Source: Acidobacteriota bacterium
Lineage (GTDB): Bacteria; Acidobacteriota; Thermoanaerobaculia; Multivoradales; JAGPDF01
Direction of reading: 5' to 3'
Assembly (NCBI GenBank): GCA_014584695.1
Contig: JACTMI010000010.1
Coordinates: 124,001 to 188,000 of the forward strand
Length of the DNA: 64,000 nucleotides
Part shown: piece after piece, positions 1 to 8,576 of the stretch
How the letters are laid out: each line of letters starts with the position of its first letter
How positions within the stretch are numbered: the first letter of the stretch is position 1
The notes under the pieces: generated by a model
Databases searched by the model: none
The model's input: only the letters and a program-made list of their open reading frames with translations
Told to the model about the DNA's origin: nothing
Program-made: the position numbers and the translations under genes

Positions 1-1
1 G

Positions 2-1909
2 CTGACGCTCCCCTCCCACGTCTCGCTGATGACCGGGCTGCTGCCACCCGACGCCGGCGTGCGCTCGAACCTCGGCTACCGCTTCGTCGCCGGCGGTCGG
101 CCGACGCTCGCCGCCGCGCTCGCGGCGCGTGGCTACGCCACCGCCGCCTTCGTCTCCTCCTACGTCCTGCGGCACGAAACCGGATTCGCGGCCGGCTTCG
201 AGCACTTCGACGACGCGATGGAGGTCTTCGAGGCGGCGCCGCTCTCCTCGGTCCAGCGCGCTGGCGCCGACACCGTGGCCGCCGCCACGGCGTGGCTGGC
301 GGCTCAGCCGCGGAGTCGCCCCTACTTCCTGTTCGTGCACCTGTACGAGCCGCACTGGCCCTACACCCCGCCCCACGGTTTCCGGGACTTCGCGGATCCT
401 TACGACGGCGAGATCGCCGCCGCCGACGCCGCGATGGGTAGGCTGCTGACGGCGCTGCGGGAGCGGGGCGACTTCGATTCCGCGCTGGTCGCGGTCTTCT
501 CCGATCACGGCGAGGGGCTCGGTGACCACGGTGAAAAGGAGCACGGCGTCCTGCTCTACCGCGAGACGATTCACGTGCCGCTGGTGCTGAAGCTCCCGGG
601 CGGGGCGCGGGCCGGCGAGACGGTCGAGGCGCCGGCCGCGCTGCTCGACCTCTACCCCACCGTCGCCGAGCTCACCGGCGTCGCCGTTCCGCCGGGCGCG
701 GCCGGCCGGTCGCTGCTCACGCTCCCCGCCGGGGGCTCCGGGCGGGCGATCTACGCCGAGACGCTCTATCCGCGCATCCACTTCGGATGGAGCGAGCTGC
801 GTTCGATGGTCGACGACCGGCACCACGCCATCGTCGGACCGGATCCCGAGCTCTACGACGTGGTCGCCGACCGGCGCGAGACCCGCAACCTCCGGGCCGA
901 ACGGCGGCGCGAGTATGCCGCGCTCGCCGCCGCGCTCGACGCCATTCCGCTCGCTTTCGAGCCACCGGCGCCCGCGACAGCAGAGGAGATGGCACGCCTC
1001 CAGGCGCTGGGCTACGTCGGCGGTGTCGCTCCCGAACCGCAGGGACCGCTCGCCGATCCGAAGACCCGGATCGGCGTCCTCGATCAGATGCAGCGCGCCT
1101 TTCAGCTCACCCACGAGGGCGAGCTCGAGGCGGCGCTCGCGCTCACCGTCCAGTTGCTCGGCGACCAGCCCGACCTCGTCGATCTGCGCAACCAGCTCGC
1201 CGCGATCCTGCGCCGGCTCGGCCGCTTCGAGGAGTCGCTCGCGGTCTACGAGGAGACCGAACGCCGGCTGCCGCAGCTCGCCGAGTCGCTGGCGATGGAG
1301 AAAGCCAAGCTGTTCCTCGACCTCGGGCGCATCGACGACGCCGAACGGACGGCGCGCGCCATCCTCGGCACCAACGAGCTCGGCGCGCGCTTCGTCCTCT
1401 CGGCCGTCGCCGGCCGCCGCGGGGATTGGGCGACAGCGGCCGCGGAGGCCCGCCGCGGGATCGGCGATCCACGCCACCCGCGCGTGCCGGCGATGCTGCT
1501 GCTGGCGCAAGCGCTCGCGGCCGAGGAGCGGCTCGCCGAGGCGCTGATCGAGATCGATCGCGCGGCCGAGCGGCTGTCGCGCCCCGGCGTGGCGCCGGTC
1601 GTCAACGTCTTCGCCACCCGCGGCGACCTCCTGGCGCGCCTCGGACGGGATGCCGAGGCCGAGGTCTCCTTCCGTCGGGAAGTCGAGCTCTTCCCCGCCA
1701 ACCCCGACCCCTACGTCCGCTTGGCGGTCCTGTTCGCCGCGCAGCACCGTTTCGACGAGATCGAACCGATGCTCGACGCGCTGGCGGCCAACGTCGGCGG
1801 CGCTCGCGGCCTGGAAGCCGCGGCCGCGACCATGGAGCGCCTCGGCAACGCCGACGGCGCCGCGGCCTACCGTCGCCGTGCCGGACGGGCGGCGCAGCGA
1901 CTTCCATAG
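2..1909 (+). CDS. Sulfatase-fold hydrolase with C-terminal TPR repeats (5' truncated by window)
   Basis: The frame is already open at the first bases, so the N-terminus lies outside the window; 635 residues are visible. The first visible residues, LTLPSHVSLMTG, match the nucleophile region of the alkaline phosphatase/sulfatase superfamily. The next gene carries the same motif. Metal-site motifs VFSDHGEGLGDHGEKEHG follow at about residue 163. The last 280 residues are helical TPR-like repeats. A Thr stands where classical sulfatases have Cys/Ser of C-x-P-S-R, so formylglycine chemistry is unlikely; a phospho- or sulfo-ester hydrolase or transferase is possible. It is a tandem paralogue of the following gene, 9 nt away, and probably forms an operon with it. 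The substrate is unknown. Confidence 0.85.
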   Translation: MTLPSHVSLMTGLLPPDAGVRSNLGYRFVAGGRPTLAAALAARGYATAAFVSSYVLRHETGFAAGFEHFDDAMEVFEAAPLSSVQRAGADTVAAATAWLAAQPRSRPYFLFVHLYEPHWPYTPPHGFRDFADPYDGEIAAADAAMGRLLTALRERGDFDSALVAVFSDHGEGLGDHGEKEHGVLLYRETIHVPLVLKLPGGARAGETVEAPAALLDLYPTVAELTGVAVPPGAAGRSLLTLPAGGSGRAIYAETLYPRIHFGWSELRSMVDDRHHAIVGPDPELYDVVADRRETRNLRAERRREYAALAAALDAIPLAFEPPAPATAEEMARLQALGYVGGVAPEPQGPLADPKTRIGVLDQMQRAFQLTHEGELEAALALTVQLLGDQPDLVDLRNQLAAILRRLGRFEESLAVYEETERRLPQLAESLAMEKAKLFLDLGRIDDAERTARAILGTNELGARFVLSAVAGRRGDWATAAAEARRGIGDPRHPRVPAMLLLAQALAAEERLAEALIEIDRAAERLSRPGVAPVVNVFATRGDLLARLGRDAEAEVSFRREVELFPANPDPYVRLAVLFAAQHRFDEIEPMLDALAANVGGARGLEAAAATMERLGNADGAAAYRRRAGRAAQRLP

Positions 1910-1918
1910 AATGCCGCG

Positions 1919-4111
1919 GTGACGACTCCACTGCGCTCTACCGCCGTCATCCGGCGCCGCGCCGCGGGCGGCGCGGCGCTCGCCGCCGGGCTGCTGCTCG
2001 GCCTCGCCGCGGCGGCGGCGGGCGGCTGCCGGCGGGCGCCGGCGCGGCCGCCGATCGTCTTCGTCTCGATCGACACGCTGCGCGCCGACCGGTTGCCGGA
2101 CTGGGGCTACGCCGCCGGGCGGACGCCGCACCTCTCGGCGCTGGTCGGCGACGGCCTGCGCTTCGAGAACGCTTACGCCCAGGTGCCGCTGACGCTGCCC
2201 TCGCACGTCTCGCTCTTCACCGGCCTCCTGCCGCCCGACGTCGGCGTGCGCAGCAACATCGGCTACCGCTTCGATGCCGCCGCGTTCCGCACGCTCCCGG
2301 TCGCGCTCGCCGAGGAAGCGAGCTACGCCACCGGCGCGGCGATCTCCGCCTACGTGTTGCGCCGTGAGGTCGGTCTCGCCGACGCCTTCCACGCCTACGA
2401 CGACGCCATGGAGGTCTACGAGCAGGCGACCCTCGGCGCGCTCCAGCGCCCGGGGCCCGAGACCGTGGCCGCCGCCCTGCGCTGGCTCGGGACGGTGCCG
2501 CGGGAGCAGCCCTACTTCCTGTTCGTCCACCTGTTCGAGCCCCACTTTCCGTACGAGCCGCCGCCGCCGTTCCGCGACCTCGCCGACCCCTACGACGGCG
2601 AGATCGCCGCTGCCGACGACGCGGTCGGCCAGCTCTTCGCCGCGCTGCGCGCCCGCGGCGACTACGACGACGCGCTGATCGCGGTCTTCTCCGACCACGG
2701 CGAGGGGTTGGGTGACCACGGCGAGAAGGAGCACGGCGTCTTGCTCTACCGCGAGGTCCTCCACGTGCCGCTGGTGATCAAGCTCCCCGGTGGCCGGCGC
2801 TCCGGCGAGGTCGTGCGGGCACCCGCGGCGCTCTACGACCTCTATCCGACGATCGCCGAGCTGGTCGGCCTGCGCTTGCCGGAAAAGGCCGTCGGCCGCT
2901 CGCTGCTCGGCCTCGGCGGGAGCGACCGGCGGATCTACTCGGAGACCCTCTACCCGCGGCTCCATCTCGGCTGGAGCGAGCTGCGCTCGCTCGTCGACGC
3001 GCGCTGGCACGCCATCGTCGGCCCCGATCCCGAGCTCTACGACATCGTCGCCGACCCGCGCGAAACGCGCAACCTGCGCGGCGAGGCGCGGCGCGAATAC
3101 GCGGAGCTGGCCGCCGAGCTCGAGCGGATCCCGCTCGCTTTCGAGCCGCCGGCGCCGGCGGGGGCCGAGGAGATAGCGCGCCTGCGGGCGCTCGGCTACC
3201 TCGGGCCGACCGCCGCGATCGGTGGCGACGGCCCGCTGCCCGATCCGAAGGCCAACCTCCACGTGCTGGCCGACATCCAGCGCACCTTCGCCCTGGTCAC
3301 GGCGGGCCGGCTCGAAGAGGCGCTCGAGCTCTGCCTCGAGCTGCTCGGCGCGCAGCCGGATCTCATCGACGTCCGCAACCAGCTGGCCGGCGTGCTGCGC
3401 AAGCTGGGCCGGTTCGAGGACGCGCTCGAGGTCTACGAGGAAACCGAGCGGCGCTTCCCGCAGCTCGCCGAGTCGCTCGCCATCGAACGGGCCAAGATCG
3501 AGCTCGATCTCGGCCGCCTCGACGGCGCCGAGCGTGAGGCCCGGCGCGCGGCCACGGCCAACCCGCTCGAGGCGCACCTGATCCTGTCGGCGGTCGCCGG
3601 CCGGCGCGGTGACTGGCAGCGCGCCGAGCAGGAGGCGCGCGCCGGCATCGGCGACCCGGCGCGCCCGCGCGTCCCGGCGCTGCTGCTGCTGACCCAGGTG
3701 CTGGCGGCGCAAGAGCGTTGGCCGGCGGCGCTCGCCGAGATCGAACGCGCGGTCGAGGCCCAGCGGCGACCCGGCGCGCAGCCGGTCGAGACCGTGGAGT
3801 CGACCCACGGCGACATCCTGGCCCGCCTGGGGCGCCACGCCGAGGCCGAGCAGGCCTTCCGGCGCGAGATCACCCACTTCCCGCGGAGCCCGGAGCCCTA
3901 CGTCCGGCTCGCCGTCCTGCTCGCCTCCGAGCGGCGCTTCGACGAGATCCTGCCCACCCTCGACGCCCTGGTCACCGCGAGCCCCGGCCCGCACTCCCTG
4001 GCGGTGGTGGCGCAGACGCTCGAGCGGCTCGGCAACGACGAGGACGCGGCGATCTACCGCCGGCGCGCGCGCGCCGCTTCCGACCAGCTCCGGCGCGCCG
4101 CCGGACGCTGA
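1919..4111 (+). CDS. Sulfatase-fold hydrolase with C-terminal TPR repeats, probable lipoprotein
   Basis: This 730-residue protein starts at GTG. A hydrophobic N-terminus ends in AAAGGC (Cys37), a weak lipobox, so it is probably exported and lipid-anchored. The sulfatase fold begins at SIDTLRADR (about 50-58, metal Asp52). Its nucleophile region is T92-L-P-S-H96, with Thr in place of the formylglycine Cys and His in place of Arg. Asp-His motifs VFSDHGEGLGDHG lie near residue 260. From about 450 to the end there are TPR-like helical repeats. It is strongly similar to the preceding gene along its whole length, so this is a tandem duplication. The Thr variant suggests alkaline-phosphatase or PE-transferase-like chemistry rather than true sulfatase activity; the substrate cannot be read from sequence. 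Confidence 0.88.
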   Translation: MTTPLRSTAVIRRRAAGGAALAAGLLLGLAAAAAGGCRRAPARPPIVFVSIDTLRADRLPDWGYAAGRTPHLSALVGDGLRFENAYAQVPLTLPSHVSLFTGLLPPDVGVRSNIGYRFDAAAFRTLPVALAEEASYATGAAISAYVLRREVGLADAFHAYDDAMEVYEQATLGALQRPGPETVAAALRWLGTVPREQPYFLFVHLFEPHFPYEPPPPFRDLADPYDGEIAAADDAVGQLFAALRARGDYDDALIAVFSDHGEGLGDHGEKEHGVLLYREVLHVPLVIKLPGGRRSGEVVRAPAALYDLYPTIAELVGLRLPEKAVGRSLLGLGGSDRRIYSETLYPRLHLGWSELRSLVDARWHAIVGPDPELYDIVADPRETRNLRGEARREYAELAAELERIPLAFEPPAPAGAEEIARLRALGYLGPTAAIGGDGPLPDPKANLHVLADIQRTFALVTAGRLEEALELCLELLGAQPDLIDVRNQLAGVLRKLGRFEDALEVYEETERRFPQLAESLAIERAKIELDLGRLDGAEREARRAATANPLEAHLILSAVAGRRGDWQRAEQEARAGIGDPARPRVPALLLLTQVLAAQERWPAALAEIERAVEAQRRPGAQPVETVESTHGDILARLGRHAEAEQAFRREITHFPRSPEPYVRLAVLLASERRFDEILPTLDALVTASPGPHSLAVVAQTLERLGNDEDAAIYRRRARAASDQLRRAAGR

Positions 4112-4122
4112 ACAGGGCGGCC

Positions 4123-5235
4123 GTGCGCGAGCTGCGCGACCTCGTTGCCCGCGCCCGGACGCTCGCCACCGAAGGCGGGCGGGCGGTGGTCGCCACCATC
4201 GTCCGCGTCGAGGGCTCGAGCTACCGCCGCGAGGGCGCGCGCATGCTGCTCGAGACCGATGGTGAGATGACCGGCGTCCTCTCCGGCGGCTGCCTGGAGC
4301 GCGACCTGGCGGCCCGCGCCGCCCAGGTCGCGGCCGATGGCCGCCCGCGGCTCGAGATCTACGACCTGCTGGCCGAAGAGGAGGCGATCTGGGGGCTCGG
4401 CCTCGGCTGCGCCGGCCGCGTCACGCTGCTGCTCGAGCGGCTGCCGGAGCCGCGCGCAATGGCGGCGCTCGAGGCGCTGGCCGAGAGCTTCGAGCGGCGG
4501 CGCGAAGTCCGGCTCGCCACCGTGCTGGCGATCGAGGGCGACCTCCCGCTGGCGCTGGGCGACCGCATCGAGGGATCGTCGGCCCCTGCCGGGGACCCCG
4601 CGGCCGGCGCCCTCGTTGCGCGCCTCGCCGCCCTGCCCGCCGGCACGCGGTGTCATCAGCGGATCGAGCTCGCCGCGGGCGCGCTCGAAGCGCTGCTCGA
4701 GGCCGTGCCGCCGCCGCCGGAGCTGCTGCTGATCGGCGCCGGTCGCGATCTGCCGCCGCTCGCCCGCCTCGGCCACCAGCTCGGCTGGGAGGTGCGGGTG
4801 ATCGATCCGCGGCCGACGCCGGCCGCCGCGGCGCGCTTCACCGGCGTCGCCGACTACCGCGCGGCGCGACCGCGAGGGCTCGCCGCCGCGGCCGAGCTCG
4901 GCGCGCGCACCGCCGCGGTGCTCGCCACCCACGCCTATCTCGACGATCTCGCCTTCCTGCCGGAGTTGCTCGCCTCGCCCGCGCCCTACCTGGCGCTGCT
5001 CGGGCCGATTCACCGGCGCGAGCGGCTGCTCGCCGATCTCGCGCGGCAGAGCGCTGCCGACGCCGCCAGCGCCCGCCGACGCTTGCGCTCACCGGCCGGG
5101 CTGGACCTCGGCGCGACGAGCCCGGAGGAGATCGCGCTCGCGATCGTCGCCGAGGCCCAAGCCGCCCTCGCCGGCCGCGGCGCCGCGCCGCTGTCGGCCC
5201 GCGCGGCCTCCGACGCCGCCGGAGCCGGGAGCTGA
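4123..5235 (+). CDS. XdhC/CoxI-family molybdoenzyme maturation protein
   Basis: 370 residues from a GTG 11 nt after the sulfatase stop. The N-terminal XdhC_CoxI domain shows the VLSGGCLERD motif (52-61) with its conserved Cys. A C-terminal Rossmann domain begins LLLIGAGRD near residue 203. The family handles molybdenum cofactor, for example its sulfuration or insertion into xanthine dehydrogenase or CO dehydrogenase-type enzymes in the cytoplasm. The next gene, a MobA-like nucleotidyltransferase, overlaps its stop codon, which supports a shared role in preparing the cofactor for a molybdenum hydroxylase encoded elsewhere. Longer in-frame sequence upstream is only the shadow of the previous gene. 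Confidence 0.88.
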   Translation: MRELRDLVARARTLATEGGRAVVATIVRVEGSSYRREGARMLLETDGEMTGVLSGGCLERDLAARAAQVAADGRPRLEIYDLLAEEEAIWGLGLGCAGRVTLLLERLPEPRAMAALEALAESFERRREVRLATVLAIEGDLPLALGDRIEGSSAPAGDPAAGALVARLAALPAGTRCHQRIELAAGALEALLEAVPPPPELLLIGAGRDLPPLARLGHQLGWEVRVIDPRPTPAAAARFTGVADYRAARPRGLAAAAELGARTAAVLATHAYLDDLAFLPELLASPAPYLALLGPIHRRERLLADLARQSAADAASARRRLRSPAGLDLGATSPEEIALAIVAEAQAALAGRGAAPLSARAASDAAGAGS

Positions 5236-5855
5236 CCACCGCCGGCGTGCTGCTCGCCGCCGGCTCGGCGCGGCGTCTCGGCCGCTCGAAGGCGCTGCTG
5301 CCCCATGCCGGCGAGCCGCTGGTCCGCCGCGCCGTCGCGGCGCTCGCGGCGGCCCCGTGCGACCGCGTGACGGTGGTGGTGCGGTCGAGTGAGCGGCTCC
5401 CGATCGTCCGCGCGCTCGCCGGCGTCGCGGCCCCGGTCCGGCTCGAGCTGCTGGTCCACCCCGAGCCCGAGCGGGGGCTCGGCTCCTCGCTTGCACTCGC
5501 CGCCCGCGCGCTCGCCGGCGAGCCCGGGCTCGAGCGGCTGTTGGTGGCGCTCGTCGATCAGCCGCTCGCCGACGCGCGCGTGTTCGCGGCGCTGCTCGAA
5601 GCGGCCGGCGCCGGCCTCGCCGCCTGCCGCTACGGCGCCACCGGTCCGATCGGCCCGCCGGCGCTCTTCCCCGCCAGCTGGCTCGACCGGCTCGCCCGCC
5701 TCGACGGCGAGCGCGGCGCGCGCGAGCTGCTCGAAGGCGAGCGGACGAGCGGCCATCTCGCCCTGGTCGACTTCCCGGGCGGCGAGGTCGACATCGACAC
5801 GCCGGAGGACTACGCCCGGCTGCTCGCCGGCGCGCCGCCGCCCGACGGCGGCTGA
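5232..5855 (+). CDS. MobA/MocA-like molybdenum cofactor nucleotidyltransferase
   Basis: About 207 residues. The nucleotidyltransferase signature LLAAGSARRLGRSK sits at the very N-terminus and LVALVDQPLAD follows mid-protein, as in MocA/MobA-like NTP transferases that attach CMP or GMP to molybdopterin. The start matters: the first ATG/GTG/TTG in frame (GTG at 5247) would remove the first beta strand. A CTG at 5232 gives MTTAGVLLAAG, overlaps the upstream TGA as CTGA, and has GGAG at 5221-5224 seven bases upstream. I therefore favour CTG. It pairs with the XdhC-type gene. Its 3' end overlaps the convergent acyltransferase by 46 nt. Confidence 0.8.
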   Translation: MTTAGVLLAAGSARRLGRSKALLPHAGEPLVRRAVAALAAAPCDRVTVVVRSSERLPIVRALAGVAAPVRLELLVHPEPERGLGSSLALAARALAGEPGLERLLVALVDQPLADARVFAALLEAAGAGLAACRYGATGPIGPPALFPASWLDRLARLDGERGARELLEGERTSGHLALVDFPGGEVDIDTPEDYARLLAGAPPPDGG

Positions 5856-7198
5856 AGCGCGCGCCAGCGCTCGACCAGGTCGGCCATCCGGCGCTCGACC
5901 GCGCGCCGCCGCTCGAGCAGCTCGGCGGCGATCCGGCGCCGGCTGCGCAGCAGCAGGTAGGCGCGCGTCTCGCGCCAGAGCAGGGCCCGGCGCTCGTGGA
6001 AGCGCAGCGCGACGAATCCCGAGAAGGGCGCCACCAGGGCCACGGCGAGCGCCGAGCTCCAGCCGCCGAGCCAGAGACCCGCGGCCACCACCTCGGCCAG
6101 CCAGGTCACGGGATAGGCCACCAGCGAGGGAAAGAGCTTGTAGGTCGCGACCTGGTCCGGCTCGTCGCGCACCCGCGCGGCGATCGCCCCGACGGCGAAA
6201 TAGGGCAGGGCATTGAGCGCCGATCCGACCAGCGCCACCGGCAGCGCGACGACGATGCGGGCCAGCGTCTGGAACACGAAACCGAGCGCCAGCCGGAGCG
6301 GGTAGCGCGCGACCACCTGCTCGTCGCGCAGGCCGCAGGTGGTGAGCAGCGCGGCGTAGGCGCGGATCGCGGCGACGGCGGCGGCGATCTCGTCCGGGCA
6401 GCGCTCGCGCAGCGCCTCGAGCCCCTCGGCGAGCGCGCGGCGGAGCTGGAACTCCGCCGCCAACCGGCGCTGGCGCGGCAGGTCGAGCCGCTCCCGCTCG
6501 AAGATGTCGGCGCCCAGCTCGATCCAGCGCGCCTCCTCCCAATCGCGGAAGTTGAGCGTCACCCGCTCGAGCGCGGCGGTGATGCGCGCGGTGAGCGCGC
6601 GAGCCGCCGCCATCTCGTCGGCCCGGGCCGCCTCGACCTCGGGCGCCGGATCGATCGGCTCGCCCACCACCACCAGGGCGCGCGACCGGAAGCGCTCGCG
6701 CTCCTCGAACATCAGGCCGACCGGCACGATGCGGACGCCGAGCGGCCCGCGCCCCAGCTCGGCCTCGAGCGCGATCCTGGCCGCGCCGGTCTTGAGCGGC
6801 GCGAGCTGCGGACGGTCGTGGCTGATCCCCTCGGGGAAGATCGCGAGGGTGGCGCCGGCCGCCAGCTCGGCGACGGCGCGGGCGAAGGTCTCGCGGTTGC
6901 GCGACGGGTCGACCCCCTCGTCCTGCCGGCGGTAGACCGGAATCACCGCCGCCAGGTCCAGCAGCTGCGCGAGCCCCGGGATCTGCCACAGCGTGCTCTT
7001 GCCCAACATGCGCGCCGGCAGGCCGAGCGGGCCGAGCACGAACACCGGATCGATCAGGCCGTTGACGTGGTTGGCCACGACGATGCGCGGCGGCAGCGGG
7101 ATCCGGTCGCGGCCCACCACCTCGACGCGGCGGAAGAAGAGGCCGAGCGCGAAGCGGCTGAGCGCGCCGAAGAAGCGGTCGAGCGCGCGCCGCAGCAT
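5810..7198 (-). CDS. Glycerolipid acyltransferase (SCT1/GPT2-like PlsC-fold) with membrane C-terminus
   Basis: 462 residues. The acyltransferase motif NHVNGLIDP has His44 and Asp50 separated by five residues, like the H-x5-D of yeast-type SCT1/GPT2 glycerol-3-phosphate acyltransferases rather than H-x4-D of classical PlsC. FPEGISHD is the phosphate-binding motif. The C-terminal third holds several hydrophobic helices, so this is an integral membrane enzyme transferring acyl groups to glycerol-3-phosphate or lysophospholipid. It lies 6 nt downstream of the MFS gene and is probably cotranscribed with it. The exact acyl acceptor is not readable. Confidence 0.85.
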   Translation of the reverse strand: MLRRALDRFFGALSRFALGLFFRRVEVVGRDRIPLPPRIVVANHVNGLIDPVFVLGPLGLPARMLGKSTLWQIPGLAQLLDLAAVIPVYRRQDEGVDPSRNRETFARAVAELAAGATLAIFPEGISHDRPQLAPLKTGAARIALEAELGRGPLGVRIVPVGLMFEERERFRSRALVVVGEPIDPAPEVEAARADEMAAARALTARITAALERVTLNFRDWEEARWIELGADIFERERLDLPRQRRLAAEFQLRRALAEGLEALRERCPDEIAAAVAAIRAYAALLTTCGLRDEQVVARYPLRLALGFVFQTLARIVVALPVALVGSALNALPYFAVGAIAARVRDEPDQVATYKLFPSLVAYPVTWLAEVVAAGLWLGGWSSALAVALVAPFSGFVALRFHERRALLWRETRAYLLLRSRRRIAAELLERRRAVERRMADLVERWRALQPPSGGGAPASSRA

Positions 7199-7204
7199 CG
7201 CTGC

Positions 7205-8545
7205 CTAGCCGGCCGGGGCGGCGGGGCTTGCCGGCGAAGCGCCCGGCGCGCCCTCGTCGGGGTCGCGCCAGCGCGCGGCGGCGGCGATTCCCTCGCGCTC
7301 GTCGACCAGGAACATGCCGAGGAAGCCGAGCGCGAAGAACCCGGCGTTGGCGAGCGCCGCCGCGCGCTGCGAGCCGCTCACCGAGGAGATCCAGCCGAAG
7401 GTGAGCGGCCCGCAGGCGTAGGCGGCCTTGCCGGCGAGCCCCCAGAGGCCGAAGAACTCGCCGCTCTTGGCGACCGGCGAGAAGGCGCCGACCAGCGCCC
7501 GCGAGGCCGACTGCAGCGAGCCGATGCCGAGACCCGCGAACACCGCCGCGGCCCAGAACACCTGCCGGTCCGAAGTCGTCACCACCGCCGCCGAGACACC
7601 GATCCAGTTGACCAGCGCGATCTGGATCGTCCGCCGGGCGCCGATCCGGTCCTGCAGGAAGCCGAAACCGATCGCGCCGCCGGCGGCGGCGACCTGGAGG
7701 ACGAGCAGCAGCGCCAACAGCTCGCCGATGCCCAGGCCGATCGTCCGCTCGGCGTAGACGCTGACGAAGGCGATGATGCTGGTCAGGCCCATCGAGAAGA
7801 GAAAGAAGACCGCCAGGAAGCGGACCAGCTGGCGGAAGTGCCGGACCGCGTGGAGCGTCGTCGCCAGCCGCTCGAACCCGACGCGCGCGTAGTAGCCGAG
7901 CGGGTGCCGGTGCCGCACCGCCCGCTCGCGCAGGATCAGGAAGGTCGGCAGCCCGGCGACCAGGAAGAAGGCGGCCGTCACCGGCCACACCCAGCGCAGG
8001 TTGTGGAGGTTCTCGAGCGTGAAGCCGGGCGCCACGAACGGCAGGATGGCGAGCAGCGACAGCAGGCCGCCGAAGTAGCCGAGCCCCCAGCCGAAGCCCG
8101 AAATGCGGCCGACGTTGGCGGGGGTCGAGATCTCGGGCAGGAAGGCGGCGGCGAAGTTCTCGCCGAAGGAGAAGGCGATGTTGGAGAGCACGAACAGCGC
8201 CAAAGCCGGCAGGATGTCGCCGGGCTGGACGAACGACAGCGCGGCCGTGCCGCCGACGCAGGCGAGATAGGTGGCGAACAGGAAGTGCTTCTTGCGCCCG
8301 GACTCGTCGGCGAGCGCGCCGAGCAGTGGCGACAACAGCAGCACAATCAGGTTCGAAACCATGATGCCGCGGCCCCACCAGAGGTCGGCCTGCGGCCCGG
8401 CGGCGACCAGGCGGGTGAAGAAGAGACTGAAGGCGAAGGTGACGACGACCGTGGTGTAGCTCGAGTTGGCGAAGTCGAACATCGCCCAGGCGACGATCTC
8501 GCGCCGGGCGACCGGCGGCACGGGCGCTCTCTCGGGCTGGCTCAA
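7205..8545 (-). CDS. MFS transporter, UMF1/Atg22-like family
   Basis: 446 residues with about twelve hydrophobic segments. The N-terminal WAMFDFANSSYTTVV is the hallmark of the UMF1 (Atg22-like) branch of the major facilitator superfamily, and a conserved loop LADESGRKKHFL follows helix 2. Family members export amino acids or other small molecules; the substrate here is unknown. The start is TTG with no obvious Shine-Dalgarno. The next possible Met is too far inside the first helix. It sits between a kinase gene (31 nt upstream) and the acyltransferase (6 nt downstream) on the same strand, so all three may be one transcript. Confidence 0.85.
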   Translation of the reverse strand: MSQPERAPVPPVARREIVAWAMFDFANSSYTTVVVTFAFSLFFTRLVAAGPQADLWWGRGIMVSNLIVLLLSPLLGALADESGRKKHFLFATYLACVGGTAALSFVQPGDILPALALFVLSNIAFSFGENFAAAFLPEISTPANVGRISGFGWGLGYFGGLLSLLAILPFVAPGFTLENLHNLRWVWPVTAAFFLVAGLPTFLILRERAVRHRHPLGYYARVGFERLATTLHAVRHFRQLVRFLAVFFLFSMGLTSIIAFVSVYAERTIGLGIGELLALLLVLQVAAAGGAIGFGFLQDRIGARRTIQIALVNWIGVSAAVVTTSDRQVFWAAAVFAGLGIGSLQSASRALVGAFSPVAKSGEFFGLWGLAGKAAYACGPLTFGWISSVSGSQRAAALANAGFFALGFLGMFLVDEREGIAAAARWRDPDEGAPGASPASPAAPAG

Positions 8546-8576
8546 GCGCGCGGATTCTACGGGACGGCGGCGGCGA

